DNA of 64,000 bases from Phycisphaerales bacterium AB-hyl4 (GTDB lineage Bacteria; Planctomycetota; Phycisphaerae; Phycisphaerales; Phycisphaeraceae): positions 20,755-84,754 of the forward strand of contig JBGUBD010000016.1 of assembly GCA_041821185.1 (NCBI GenBank), in the 5' to 3' direction. Both the position numbers and the translations under genes were made by a program. The notes under the pieces were generated by a model. The model was not told the DNA's origin, did no database searches, and saw only the letters and a program-made list of their open reading frames with translations. Of the stretch, positions 17,971 to 25,402 are shown piece by piece (within the stretch, counting starts at the first letter, position 1; every line of letters begins with the position of its first letter).

Positions 17971-18924
17971 TCACTTCTTCCTCGCCCGTCCCACAAGCAG
18001 CGCCGGCCCACGTGCCCGCTCCTCCGGGGGCACCGGCCAGCTCTGCGCCTTCTCAAACCCCGCCTCCGTCAGCAACTGGTTCAAGCCCTCCGGCTCGAAG
18101 CCCATCGACTGCTGACCCATCTGCCGACGAAAGTCTTCCCGGTCGTGCTTCAGCAGATCGACCACCACCGCCACGCCGCCCGGCTTTAAAATGCGGTGCA
18201 TCTCCTGCACCACACGAATCGGCTCGGGCACGTACGTCAACACGAGCGCCTGGATCGCCGCGTCGCAGGTCCCGTCATCGATCGGTACGGCTTCAACGTC
18301 GCCTTGCCGAAGCTCGACATTGTCAACCGCCGCGGTCCGCTGCCGAGCCGCGTCGAGCATGGCTGGCGAGTTGTCCACGCCGATGACCTTGCCCACAAAC
18401 CGGGCCAGGTCCGCCGACAGCGAGCCCGTCCCGCAGCCCAGGTCCGCCACGACCAGCTCGCCCGGCAGCAGGGCGAGCAAGGATTCGCGACTGAACGCCG
18501 AGCCATAGAGTTCATTGCGAAGGCGGTCCCACTCGCCCGCCGCTCCCGCGAAAAAGGCTTGTGAGTCGTCGCGCTTCCGCCGCAGCCGTTCCGCGAGGCG
18601 AAGCTGGTCCTGCTCCGTGGCGGACCATTCGCTGCTCTGCTCGCGGGCGAGCAGCCAGAGTTTTCGCTGCGAGGGGGCCAACTCGTCCAGCACCATGCGG
18701 TAGCGGTTGGTCGTGCCCTGTCTTCGCGAAACGAGCCAACCCTCGTCACTGAGCAACTTTAGGTGTCGGCTAACCGTCGACTGGGGCATCTGCACCACGT
18801 CGCAGAGGTCGGAGACGCCGAGCTCATGCTGTTCGAGCAGCCGAAGCAGCCGTAGGCGGGTGGGCTCGGCCAGGCTGCCCATCCAGCGGAGCAGGGCGTC
18901 AGGTTGGGCGGGGGCGCTAATCAT
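17971..18924 (-). CDS. ArsR-family regulator fused to an SAM-dependent methyltransferase
   Basis: The 317-residue protein combines an N-terminal ArsR winged helix (MGSLAEPTRLRLLRLLEQHELGVSDLCDVVQMPQSTVSRHLKLL region, about residues 14-70) with a C-terminal class I methyltransferase (VVADLGCGTGSLSADLA, GVDNSPAMLDAARQR, VLTYVPEPIRVVQEMHRILKPGG). ArsR-type SahR proteins control ahcY and methionine-cycle genes in proteobacteria by sensing SAH. A protein that binds SAM/SAH and DNA directly upstream of ahcY fits the same logic. ATG 18924 is one codon inside a GTG at 18927. A promoter with an operator-like palindrome lies immediately upstream, giving a leader of only about 10 nt. Confidence 0.88.
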   Translation of the reverse strand: MISAPAQPDALLRWMGSLAEPTRLRLLRLLEQHELGVSDLCDVVQMPQSTVSRHLKLLSDEGWLVSRRQGTTNRYRMVLDELAPSQRKLWLLAREQSSEWSATEQDQLRLAERLRRKRDDSQAFFAGAAGEWDRLRNELYGSAFSRESLLALLPGELVVADLGCGTGSLSADLARFVGKVIGVDNSPAMLDAARQRTAAVDNVELRQGDVEAVPIDDGTCDAAIQALVLTYVPEPIRVVQEMHRILKPGGVAVVVDLLKHDREDFRRQMGQQSMGFEPEGLNQLLTEAGFEKAQSWPVPPEERARGPALLVGRARKK

Positions 18925-18928
18925 CACT

Positions 18929-18941
18929 TTATCCGGATGAA
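18929..18941. promoter_or_regulatory. Operator-like palindrome upstream of the ArsR-methyltransferase gene
   Basis: TTCATCCGGATAA on the minus strand is a near-perfect 13-bp palindrome centred on ATCCGGAT. It overlaps the last base of the -10 element and the expected transcription start and ends 5 nt before the start codon. This is an ideal autorepression site for the ArsR domain encoded downstream. Confidence 0.55.
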
Positions 18942-18969
18942 TAGTAAGCTATCCCGCCCGGCAATTCAA
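18941..18969 (-). promoter_or_regulatory. Promoter of the arsR-methyltransferase/ahcY operon
   Basis: On the minus strand TTGAAT (18969-18964) and TACTAT (18946-18941) are separated by exactly 17 nt, a good sigma70-type promoter. The predicted start lies near 18934, so the transcript would have a leader of about 10 nt. Confidence 0.6.
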
Positions 18970-19072
18970 GCGTTGCCTGAAACAGGGCAGGGCCATCGGA
19001 TCGAATCGCTCATTACGCCAAGACGCAGAGTCGCCAAGACGCCAAGGAAATCAATAAAGATGATTTGCCAGA

Positions 19073-19102
19073 GCGTAGGGCAGGGCAAGCCCTGCCCTAC
19101 GC
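19073..19102. repeat. Perfect palindrome, GTAGGGCAGGGC type
   Basis: The 14-bp arms GCGTAGGGCAGGGC and GCCCTGCCCTACGC flank an AA centre. There is no T-tract on either side, so this is more likely a dispersed hairpin than an intrinsic terminator. Confidence 0.6.
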
Positions 19103-19242
19103 GCAGATACGACGCCCGCCCCAAGCCCCACGCCCCCAAGCCTCAAGCCCTCAAGCCCTCAAGCCCCACGCCCCCTGTAGTCGTCCACGCCGGCCTCTGA
19201 TACACTCTGAGTCTCACCCACGGAAGCATGGAGGCGTCCGGC

Positions 19243-20208
19243 ATGACCAGTTCGTACAAAATTGCACTTCTCGCTGCCGGACTCTTGTGTGTCCTGGTGG
19301 TTGGCTATTACCTCGTGCCGGATCGCACTGACGACGACAACGGCGAGCCGACTGCCGCCGAGTCCTCGGCCGACGACGCCGGGGCGGATCGTCCTGCGTC
19401 GCTGGTTCGGCGGGGGTCGGACAGCGCGGGCAATCAGCCCGGCCGACGGTCTGCCGAGCCGGTGGATGCGACGCCGACGTTTGAAGATCCGGCGCCCGAC
19501 ACATCGGCGGACGATGACGACCCCGGCCTGCCACCGAGTGAAGACCCGGGCATGACGCCCTCGGCCAACGACCAGCCGGTGATCCCCGTCGGTCGTAATG
19601 GCGATTCGATGCGGTCGAATTTGTTCGAGTCGCTCGACGTGGCCGACGCTGCGGATGAGCCGGGCGGGACCGAGCGGTCGACTGCCGAGCGTGAACCGGA
19701 ATCAGAACCGGACCCCGAGCCCACCGCCGCGGAAGCCGAGCCCGAGCCGACGCCTGCCGCCGAGCCAGAGCGGACGACGACGTCGGCCCGCAATGCCAAT
19801 GCCCAGCAGCAGACGCCGCAGACGTACACCGTTCAGAGCGGCGACACGCTCAGCTCGATCGCCAACGATCTGTATGGCGCCGAGCGCCACTGGGTCGACA
19901 TCGCCCGGGCCAACCCGCGCGTCGACCCGATCCGCCTGCGCATCGGGCAGGAGCTTCGGCTACCTGCCGACGAGGTCATCGAACGTCGCAGCGCTGCCTC
20001 AACAGATGCTGACCTCGAATCACCCCCCGGCACGCTGACGCACGTGGTCCGTCCGGGCGAGACGCTGACCGCGATCGCCCATCAGCACTACAACGACAGC
20101 TCGCGCTGGCGTGTGATCTTCAACGCCAACCGCGACAAGCTCGGCGCCGACCCCAACCGCGTGACGGCGGGCGACGAGTTGACCATTCCGCCGCTGCCGC
20201 GCAACTGA
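19243..20208 (+). CDS. Membrane-anchored protein with two LysM domains
   Basis: ATG 19243 is preferred to ATG 19228 because GGAGG lies 8 nt upstream of it. The 321-residue product has one N-terminal membrane segment (IALLAAGLLCVLVVGYYLV), a long acidic Pro/Glu/Asp-rich disordered linker (about residues 25-190), and two LysM motifs, one starting TYTVQSGDTLSSIANDLYG and one starting LTHVVRPGETLTAIAHQHY. LysM binds peptidoglycan-type glycans, so the protein probably spans from the inner membrane to the cell wall. No catalytic domain is present. Confidence 0.88.
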   Translation: MTSSYKIALLAAGLLCVLVVGYYLVPDRTDDDNGEPTAAESSADDAGADRPASLVRRGSDSAGNQPGRRSAEPVDATPTFEDPAPDTSADDDDPGLPPSEDPGMTPSANDQPVIPVGRNGDSMRSNLFESLDVADAADEPGGTERSTAEREPESEPDPEPTAAEAEPEPTPAAEPERTTTSARNANAQQQTPQTYTVQSGDTLSSIANDLYGAERHWVDIARANPRVDPIRLRIGQELRLPADEVIERRSAASTDADLESPPGTLTHVVRPGETLTAIAHQHYNDSSRWRVIFNANRDKLGADPNRVTAGDELTIPPLPRN

Positions 20209-20259
20209 CCATCTGTTCGTGGGTCGTCAACCGCGTCTGTTTCGACTAGGCTCGCCGAC

Positions 20260-21153
20260 ATGAGCATTCGCATCGTCATGCTGGGCGACATCGTCGGCAC
20301 GGCCGGCCGACTGGCGTTGGCCCAGTGCATGCCCGCGCTGCGCGAGCGCTATCAGCCGAACCTTGTCATCGCTAACGCTGAGAATGCCGCCAACGGCTCG
20401 GGGCTGACGCCTGCGCTGCACAGCAAGCTCGCGGCGATGGGCATCGACGGGATGACCCTCGGCGACCACGTCTATAAGAAGAAGGAAATCATGCGGACGT
20501 TGGAGGAGGACCCGACGCTCATCCGCGCGGCGAACCTGCCTGCCTCCGCTGCGGGCCGGGGCTGGATGCGGTTGACGCCGACGACGTCCGTGGCTGCCGG
20601 CGGCGAGCGCGGGCCGAGTGTTTATGTGATTACGCTGCTCGGCCGAGTGTTCATGAATCTGCCGGTGAACCATCCGTTCGAGGTGATCGAGCAGGTGCTC
20701 AGCCAACTGCCTTCGCGCGAGTCGATCGTGCTCGTTGAGATGCACGCCGAGGCGACCAGCGAAAAGGTGGCGATGGGTTGGTATCTCAACGGCCGAGTGG
20801 CGGCGGTGCTCGGCACGCACACGCATATCCCCACCGCCGACGCTCGCATTCTGCCTGCCGAGCCGCAGCACGGCCGACCGGGCGGCTCGCCCACGCTCGG
20901 CGCTGCGGGTGGCACGGCGTACATCACCGACCTGGGCATGACCGGCCCGTACGACTCGATCCTCGGCCGACGCATCGACCGCGTGCTGCATCACATGACC
21001 ACCAGCATGCACGCGCCTTACGACGTGGCCGAGGGCAACCCGCGCGTCTGCGGTGTGTCGATCGACGTTAACGAAACCAGCCTGCGCGCTACCGCCATCG
21101 AACGCATCGACATGCCAGCCGACGTCACCAAGCCGCCGTTCACCAGCGGCTGA
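20260..21153 (+). CDS. ymdB: YmdB-family metallophosphoesterase
   Basis: The 297-residue protein matches the YmdB/TIGR00282 family: MLGDIVGTAGRLALAQCMP at the N-terminus, IANAENAANGSGLT, MTLGDHVYKKKEI, VEMHAEATSEKVAMG, VLGTHTHIPTADARILP and ITDLGMTGPYDSILG. The metal ligands Asp, Glu, Asn and His are all visible. In B. subtilis YmdB acts on 2',3'-cyclic nucleotides and affects RNA turnover and development. The family often has GNHVWDKKEI where this protein has GDHVYKKKEI. It follows the LysM gene by 51 nt. Confidence 0.9.
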   Translation: MSIRIVMLGDIVGTAGRLALAQCMPALRERYQPNLVIANAENAANGSGLTPALHSKLAAMGIDGMTLGDHVYKKKEIMRTLEEDPTLIRAANLPASAAGRGWMRLTPTTSVAAGGERGPSVYVITLLGRVFMNLPVNHPFEVIEQVLSQLPSRESIVLVEMHAEATSEKVAMGWYLNGRVAAVLGTHTHIPTADARILPAEPQHGRPGGSPTLGAAGGTAYITDLGMTGPYDSILGRRIDRVLHHMTTSMHAPYDVAEGNPRVCGVSIDVNETSLRATAIERIDMPADVTKPPFTSG

Positions 21154-21184
21154 TACGGATCAAACATGAGTCTCGCATGCGATG

Positions 21185-21213
21185 GAAGCCCACGGATTGA
21201 ATCCGTGGGTGTC
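21185..21213. repeat. 29-nt palindrome family, ATTGAAT-centre copy
   Basis: GAAGCCCACGG, centre ATTGAAT, then CCGTGGG and TGTC: the right end differs from the family GCTTC in two bases. The outer arms match the copies at 16303 and elsewhere while the 7-nt centre is swapped. Confidence 0.7.
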
Positions 21214-21284
21214 TTTGCACGCAATGCGCTTGCGGATGCGACTTTTTATCTGCTTTCTGATTAACCATCGTGCTCATGCTCACT

Positions 21285-21356
21285 CAATAGCCCCACGCGG
21301 AAGCGTGGGGTTTGGCGCATTTGCGGGCAACCCCCGGCTTCCGCCGGGGGCTATTG
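21285..21356. repeat. Paired inverted hairpins (ATAG-headed composite unit), copy 2
   Basis: CAATAGCCCC opens the first hairpin (CCCCACGC, loop GGAA, GCGTGGGG); a 14-nt spacer follows; the second hairpin (CCCCCGGC, loop TTCC, GCCGGGGG) closes with CTATTG. The outer CAATAGCCCC and GGGGGCTATTG are inverted repeats. The layout equals that of 13254-13324, with different stem sequences but the same head and loop. Confidence 0.75.
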
Positions 21357-21392
21357 AAATCACGAGGATTAATGATGATCCGTATTACGTCC

Positions 21393-21431
21393 GTTCATTT
21401 AAAGCTCACGTTGCGTTAACCGAGCCTTAAC
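21393..21431 (+). promoter_or_regulatory. PHO box of pstS (four direct repeats at 11-nt spacing)
   Basis: GTTCAT (21393), GCTCAC (21404), GTTAAC (21415) and CTTAAC (21426) start exactly 11 nt apart, the spacing required for PhoB/PhoP-type dimers binding one face of DNA. The box ends 64 nt before the pstS ATG. A hexamer at 21440 (CATACC) or 21442 (TACCAT) could be the -10. The same arrangement precedes phoB at 30730-30768. Confidence 0.7.
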
Positions 21432-21495
21432 AATCCAAACATACCATCTCTGCGTGTTGAGAACGGGAACGAAACTTTCATTGGAGATCACGCAG

Positions 21496-22476
21496 ATGAA
21501 CAAGCGCAATTGGACCATGCAGACGTGTGCGATGGGGGTCGCGGCAGTGCTCGCAGCCCCGGCTCTGGCAGATCAGGTCGACTCGAACCTGCCGCAGTAC
21601 GAGGCAACGCAGGGCGTTTCGGGCAACATCAATACCGTCGGCTCGGACACGATGAACAACCTTGCTCAGCTCTGGACCGAGGGCTTCCGCGAGGTCTACC
21701 CCAACGTCCGCATTGAAATCGAAGGCATGGGCTCGTCCGCAGGCCCGGTCGCGCTCAGCGAGGGCACCGCAAACTTCGCCCCCATGAGCCGGGCCATGAC
21801 CGCCCGCGAAAACGACACCTTCGAGGCCCGCCACGGCTATGTGCCGGTCGCCCTGCCGGTGGCTGTCGACATGCTCGCTGTCTATGTCCACCGCGACAAC
21901 CCCATCGAAGGCCTGAGCATGCAGCAGGTCGACGGCATCTTCTCCTCCACCCAGCGCGGCGGCGGCGAGAACATTACCCGCTGGGGCGAAGTCGGCCTGG
22001 CCGGCAACTGGGCCAACCAGAACATCAGCATCTATGGCCGAAACGCCGCCAGCGGCACGTACGGCTTCTACCGCGAACACGCCCTGTTCGGCGGCGACTT
22101 CAAGAGCAGCGTCCGTGAGCAGCCCGGCTCGTCGGCTGTGGTGCAAGGCGTCGCCAGCGAACGCAACGCCATCGGCTACAGCGGCATCGGCTACAAGACC
22201 GCTGACGTCCGCGCCGTCCCGCTGAAGCAAGATGGCGACGAACGCTATTACGAGGCCACCGCGGAAGACGCCGGCGATTATCCGCTGGCCCGCTTCCTCT
22301 ACGTCTACGTCAACCACCAGCCCGGCCGCGACCTCGACCCGCTTCGCCGTGAGTTCATCAAGTTCATGTACTCGCAGCAGGGCCAGGAAGCCGTCGTCCG
22401 CGACGGGTTCATCCCTGTCAGTGCGTCCGTCGCCCGCGAAGCGCTGAAGGCAGTCGGTATCGAACCTGGGTTCTAA
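21496..22476 (+). CDS. pstS: Periplasmic phosphate-binding protein
   Basis: The 326-residue protein has a signal peptide ending near APALA-DQV and the PstS-like core: VGSDTMNNLAQLWTEGF, GSSAGPVALSEGTANFAPMSR, VPVALPVAVDMLAVYVH, and YGRNAASGTYGFYREHAL. It captures phosphate in the periplasm for PstC/PstA. ATG 21496 is chosen over the upstream in-frame start at 21454 because of the signal peptide and a GGAG 9 nt upstream. It heads the pst operon behind the PHO box. Confidence 0.93.
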   Translation: MNKRNWTMQTCAMGVAAVLAAPALADQVDSNLPQYEATQGVSGNINTVGSDTMNNLAQLWTEGFREVYPNVRIEIEGMGSSAGPVALSEGTANFAPMSRAMTARENDTFEARHGYVPVALPVAVDMLAVYVHRDNPIEGLSMQQVDGIFSSTQRGGGENITRWGEVGLAGNWANQNISIYGRNAASGTYGFYREHALFGGDFKSSVREQPGSSAVVQGVASERNAIGYSGIGYKTADVRAVPLKQDGDERYYEATAEDAGDYPLARFLYVYVNHQPGRDLDPLRREFIKFMYSQQGQEAVVRDGFIPVSASVAREALKAVGIEPGF

Positions 22477-22506
22477 ATCAACAACGCGGCGTCGGCCTCA
22501 CGCTCT

Positions 22507-22583
22507 CATTTAGCCGCGGGCCTTGGGTCGCGCGTTCAGGTCCGCAAGTCCGAAGAGCGCGGTGCGAGCACCGCGGCTAAATG
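22507..22583 (+). repeat. Nested inverted repeat between pstS and pstC (CGCGGCTAAATG family, copy 2)
   Basis: CATTTAGCCGCGG (22507-22519) and CCGCGGCTAAATG (22571-22583) form perfect 13-bp arms around a loop that itself contains the hairpin GCGCGGTGC / GCACCGCG. The last 27 nt match the repeat at 1716-1742. A stable stem after a binding-protein gene often protects its mRNA and lowers readthrough into the permease genes, and this repeat is placed to do that. Confidence 0.7.
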
Positions 22584-22672
22584 TTGCAAGCGTGAAACCG
22601 CCTTGCCTTCCTGATGACCGTGCACCGGGCGGGGGTCGAAAGGCCCTCGCCCGCCTTCCACCGGACGTACCC

Positions 22673-25402
22673 ATGAACGACAAGCCAGGCAGAACATTCA
22701 CCGGCTATCAACGTCGGAAGGAAACCCGACTGAGCGTGCGCGTCGGCGACATCACCGCGCGGTCGATGATTACCATCGGCGGCATCGGCACGATCATCGC
22801 CGTCTCGGCAGTGTTCCTGTTCCTCGTCTCCGTCGCAGCGCCGCTGTTCAGCGGCGGACGTGTGGAGCAGTCGCTCGACTACGACAGCCCGTGGGCGACC
22901 GACTCAACGCAACCGCTGCACATGGCGACCGACGATCACCAGTCCATCGGCTGGGCAATGACGCCCGATGGCATGATCCACGTCTTCCGACTCGACACGG
23001 GCGAGTTGATTCACCAGCAGCGCGTCATCGGCGAAGACCAGCGCCTCACCGCGTCATCCTTCGGCGGCCGACGCGGCGACGTCATCTTCGGCTATGAAAC
23101 CGGCTCGATCCAGCGCGGCACGATTCAGTTCATCACCAGCTACCTCGAAATGGCCGACGTGCCCGCCGAGATGCGCAGCCGACCTGTTGGCGAGTTGATG
23201 GTTTACGAAGATGGTGTGATCGTCCGCACGCCCGCGAACCAGTTTCGCAAGCGTCAGGTTCGCGTCGAGCTTGATGAAGCCGTGCCGTTGGAAGACCCCT
23301 CGCCGATCGTTCGGCTAAGCCACACGACCTACGCCGGGCGGACGATGCTCGTCAGCTATACGCTCGACGGCCGACTGCTGCTCAGCGAAATCCGCGAACG
23401 GCGAAACCTGCTCACCGGCGAAGTGCGCGTGCAGCTAAGCGACCGCAAGCTGCCGTTCACTTTGCCACAAGGCCGTGAAGCGCCCGACCACGTCGCGATG
23501 GCGGGGTTGGGCGACAACATATTTGTGATCTGGAACGACGGCCACATGCTGCGGTACGACCTGCGCGATCGCGACAACCCGCGCGTCGTCGAAGCGCTCG
23601 ATCTGGTGGAAGAGACGGGCGAAACGATTACCGCGGTGAGCTTCCTGCTCGGCAGACACAGCCTGGTGACGGGCGACTCGCTCGGCCGAGTGCGCGTATG
23701 GTTCCGCGTGCCCGAAGCCGCGGCGGCGCGGGCCGAGGCGGTCGGCGATGCCGGCGCGGTGGCGCGGGTCGAAGACGACGATCTTGTCGCGGCGGTGGGG
23801 CGGATTGAAAGCGACGGCGTGCGGATGGTCAACGCCCATGAGTTGCGCGGACCGACACGCGGCACGGCCGTGACCGCGCTCGGCCGATCGGTCGGTAGTC
23901 GTATGCTCAGCGCCGGCTATGCCGACGGCACGGTGCGCGTGTTTCAGGTGACTGCCAACAATCTCATTGTCGAAACGCAGGCCGACGCCGTCGGCGAGCA
24001 GGGCGTCGCGAGCCTGACCATGACGCCGCGCGACGACGGTGTGCTCGCCGTGACCGAGGCGGGCGTGCAACTCTGGCGGATCGATCGGCGATACCCGGCC
24101 GTCACGCTGCGGTCGGTCATCACGCCGGTGTGGTACGAAGACTATGCGTCGCCGCAGCATCTCTGGCAGTCGTCATCCGGCCAGGACGACTTCGAGCCGA
24201 AGTACGGCCTCGCGCCGCTGATCTTCGGCACGCTGAAGGCGACGTTTTATTCAATGCTGTTCGGCTTGCCGTTGGCGGTGCTGGCGGCGATCTACACAAG
24301 CGAGTTTCTGCATCGCAAGGTGCGCTCGCGCATCAAGCCCATCATTGAAATGATGGCGAGCCTGCCGTCCGTCGTGCTCGGGTTCGTGGCGGCGTTGGTA
24401 ATCGCGCCGGTGGTGGAGCAGGCCGTGCCTGCGGCGCTGCTGGCGTTTCTGGTCGTGCCGATGATCGTGCTGCTGGGCGGGTTTCTCTGGCAACTGCTGC
24501 CGTATGCCTGGCACGTTCGGCTGACGAACTGGCGGTTCGCGTTCATCGCAATGACGGTACTGATCGCGTTGCCGGTCGCGTTCCTCGGCGGGCCGATCGT
24601 TGAACAGCTTCTGTTCGCCGGCGACATCCGCGCCTGGCTGTCGCAAGACGTCGGCAGCGGGGTGGCGGGGTGGTTCCTGTTGATGATGCCGATCTCCGCC
24701 ATCGTCGTGGCGGTGTTGTTCAGCCGATACGTCAACCCGGTGTTGCGCGAACGCTTCGGCCAGCAGGGCCGACGCGCGATGGCGCTGGCCGACCTTGCCA
24801 AGTATGGTGTGGGCATTGTCCTGACAATGCTGCTTTCGCTGCTGCTGGGCTCGCTGCTGGTGTACGGCCTGGGGTGGGACCCGCGCGGCGGCTCGTTCGC
24901 CTTCTGGGGCATGGACCTATCGCCTCTGAAAACCTACGAGCAGCGAAACGCGCTCATCGTCGGCTTCGTGATGGGCTTCGCCATCATCCCGATCATCTAC
25001 ACGATCTCCGAAGACGCGCTTAGCGCCGTGCCTGAGCACTTGCGATCCGCATCGCTTGGCGCGGGTGCGACGCCTTGGCAGACGGCGATGCGTCTGATCG
25101 TGCCCACCGCGATGAGCGGTCTGTTTTCCGCCGCGATGATCGGCCTCGGCCGAGCCGCGGGCGAAACCATGATCGTGCTCATGGCGGCAGGCAACACGCC
25201 GTTGATGGAGATGAACATCTTCAACGGCTTCCGCACGCTGTCGGCCAACATCGCCGTCGAGCTGCCCGAAGCCGCCGTGGGCGGGACGCACTTCCGCATG
25301 CTCTTTCTCGCAGCGTTGACGTTGTTCGTAATCACTTTCGCAGTCAACACCTTCGCGGAGGTGGTTCGACTGCGGTTCCGCAAGAGGGCATTCCAGCTAT
25401 GA
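22673..25402 (+). CDS. pstC: Phosphate ABC transporter permease PstC with large periplasmic propeller-like insertion
   Basis: The 909-residue protein is about three times the E. coli PstC length. One membrane helix near residue 35-60 is followed by about 430 extracytoplasmic residues with WD40-like blades (for example SIGWAMTPDGMIHVFRL, VTGDSLGRVRVWF, GYADGTVRVFQV, VTEAGVQLWRIDRRY). The transmembrane permease part starts near residue 510 (GTLKATFYSMLFGLPLAVLAA) and contains the EAA-type loop in LRSASLGAGATPWQTAMRLIVPTAM. ATG 22673 precedes MNDKPGRTF; the longer upstream frame is repeat DNA. Its stop overlaps the pstA start. Large insertions of this kind are known in some marine gammaproteobacterial PstC. 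Confidence 0.9.
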   Translation: MNDKPGRTFTGYQRRKETRLSVRVGDITARSMITIGGIGTIIAVSAVFLFLVSVAAPLFSGGRVEQSLDYDSPWATDSTQPLHMATDDHQSIGWAMTPDGMIHVFRLDTGELIHQQRVIGEDQRLTASSFGGRRGDVIFGYETGSIQRGTIQFITSYLEMADVPAEMRSRPVGELMVYEDGVIVRTPANQFRKRQVRVELDEAVPLEDPSPIVRLSHTTYAGRTMLVSYTLDGRLLLSEIRERRNLLTGEVRVQLSDRKLPFTLPQGREAPDHVAMAGLGDNIFVIWNDGHMLRYDLRDRDNPRVVEALDLVEETGETITAVSFLLGRHSLVTGDSLGRVRVWFRVPEAAAARAEAVGDAGAVARVEDDDLVAAVGRIESDGVRMVNAHELRGPTRGTAVTALGRSVGSRMLSAGYADGTVRVFQVTANNLIVETQADAVGEQGVASLTMTPRDDGVLAVTEAGVQLWRIDRRYPAVTLRSVITPVWYEDYASPQHLWQSSSGQDDFEPKYGLAPLIFGTLKATFYSMLFGLPLAVLAAIYTSEFLHRKVRSRIKPIIEMMASLPSVVLGFVAALVIAPVVEQAVPAALLAFLVVPMIVLLGGFLWQLLPYAWHVRLTNWRFAFIAMTVLIALPVAFLGGPIVEQLLFAGDIRAWLSQDVGSGVAGWFLLMMPISAIVVAVLFSRYVNPVLRERFGQQGRRAMALADLAKYGVGIVLTMLLSLLLGSLLVYGLGWDPRGGSFAFWGMDLSPLKTYEQRNALIVGFVMGFAIIPIIYTISEDALSAVPEHLRSASLGAGATPWQTAMRLIVPTAMSGLFSAAMIGLGRAAGETMIVLMAAGNTPLMEMNIFNGFRTLSANIAVELPEAAVGGTHFRMLFLAALTLFVITFAVNTFAEVVRLRFRKRAFQL

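Larger units (their letters stand above)
18925..19242. other. Intergenic region between the arsR-methyltransferase and LysM genes
   Basis: The 318-bp gap holds the arsR promoter and operator at its left end, then short GCCAAGACGC-type repeats (about 19016-19047), a perfect 30-nt hairpin (19073-19102) and a C-rich stretch of repeated CAAGCCCT units (about 19130-19180). No gene is supported. Confidence 0.6.
21154..21495. other. Intergenic region upstream of pstS
   Basis: The 342-bp gap holds a 29-nt palindrome (21185-21213), the paired hairpin unit (21285-21356), the four-repeat PHO-box candidate (21393-21431) with a possible -10 around 21440-21447, and a GGAG ribosome binding site before the pstS ATG at 21496. 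No gene is supported. Confidence 0.65.
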
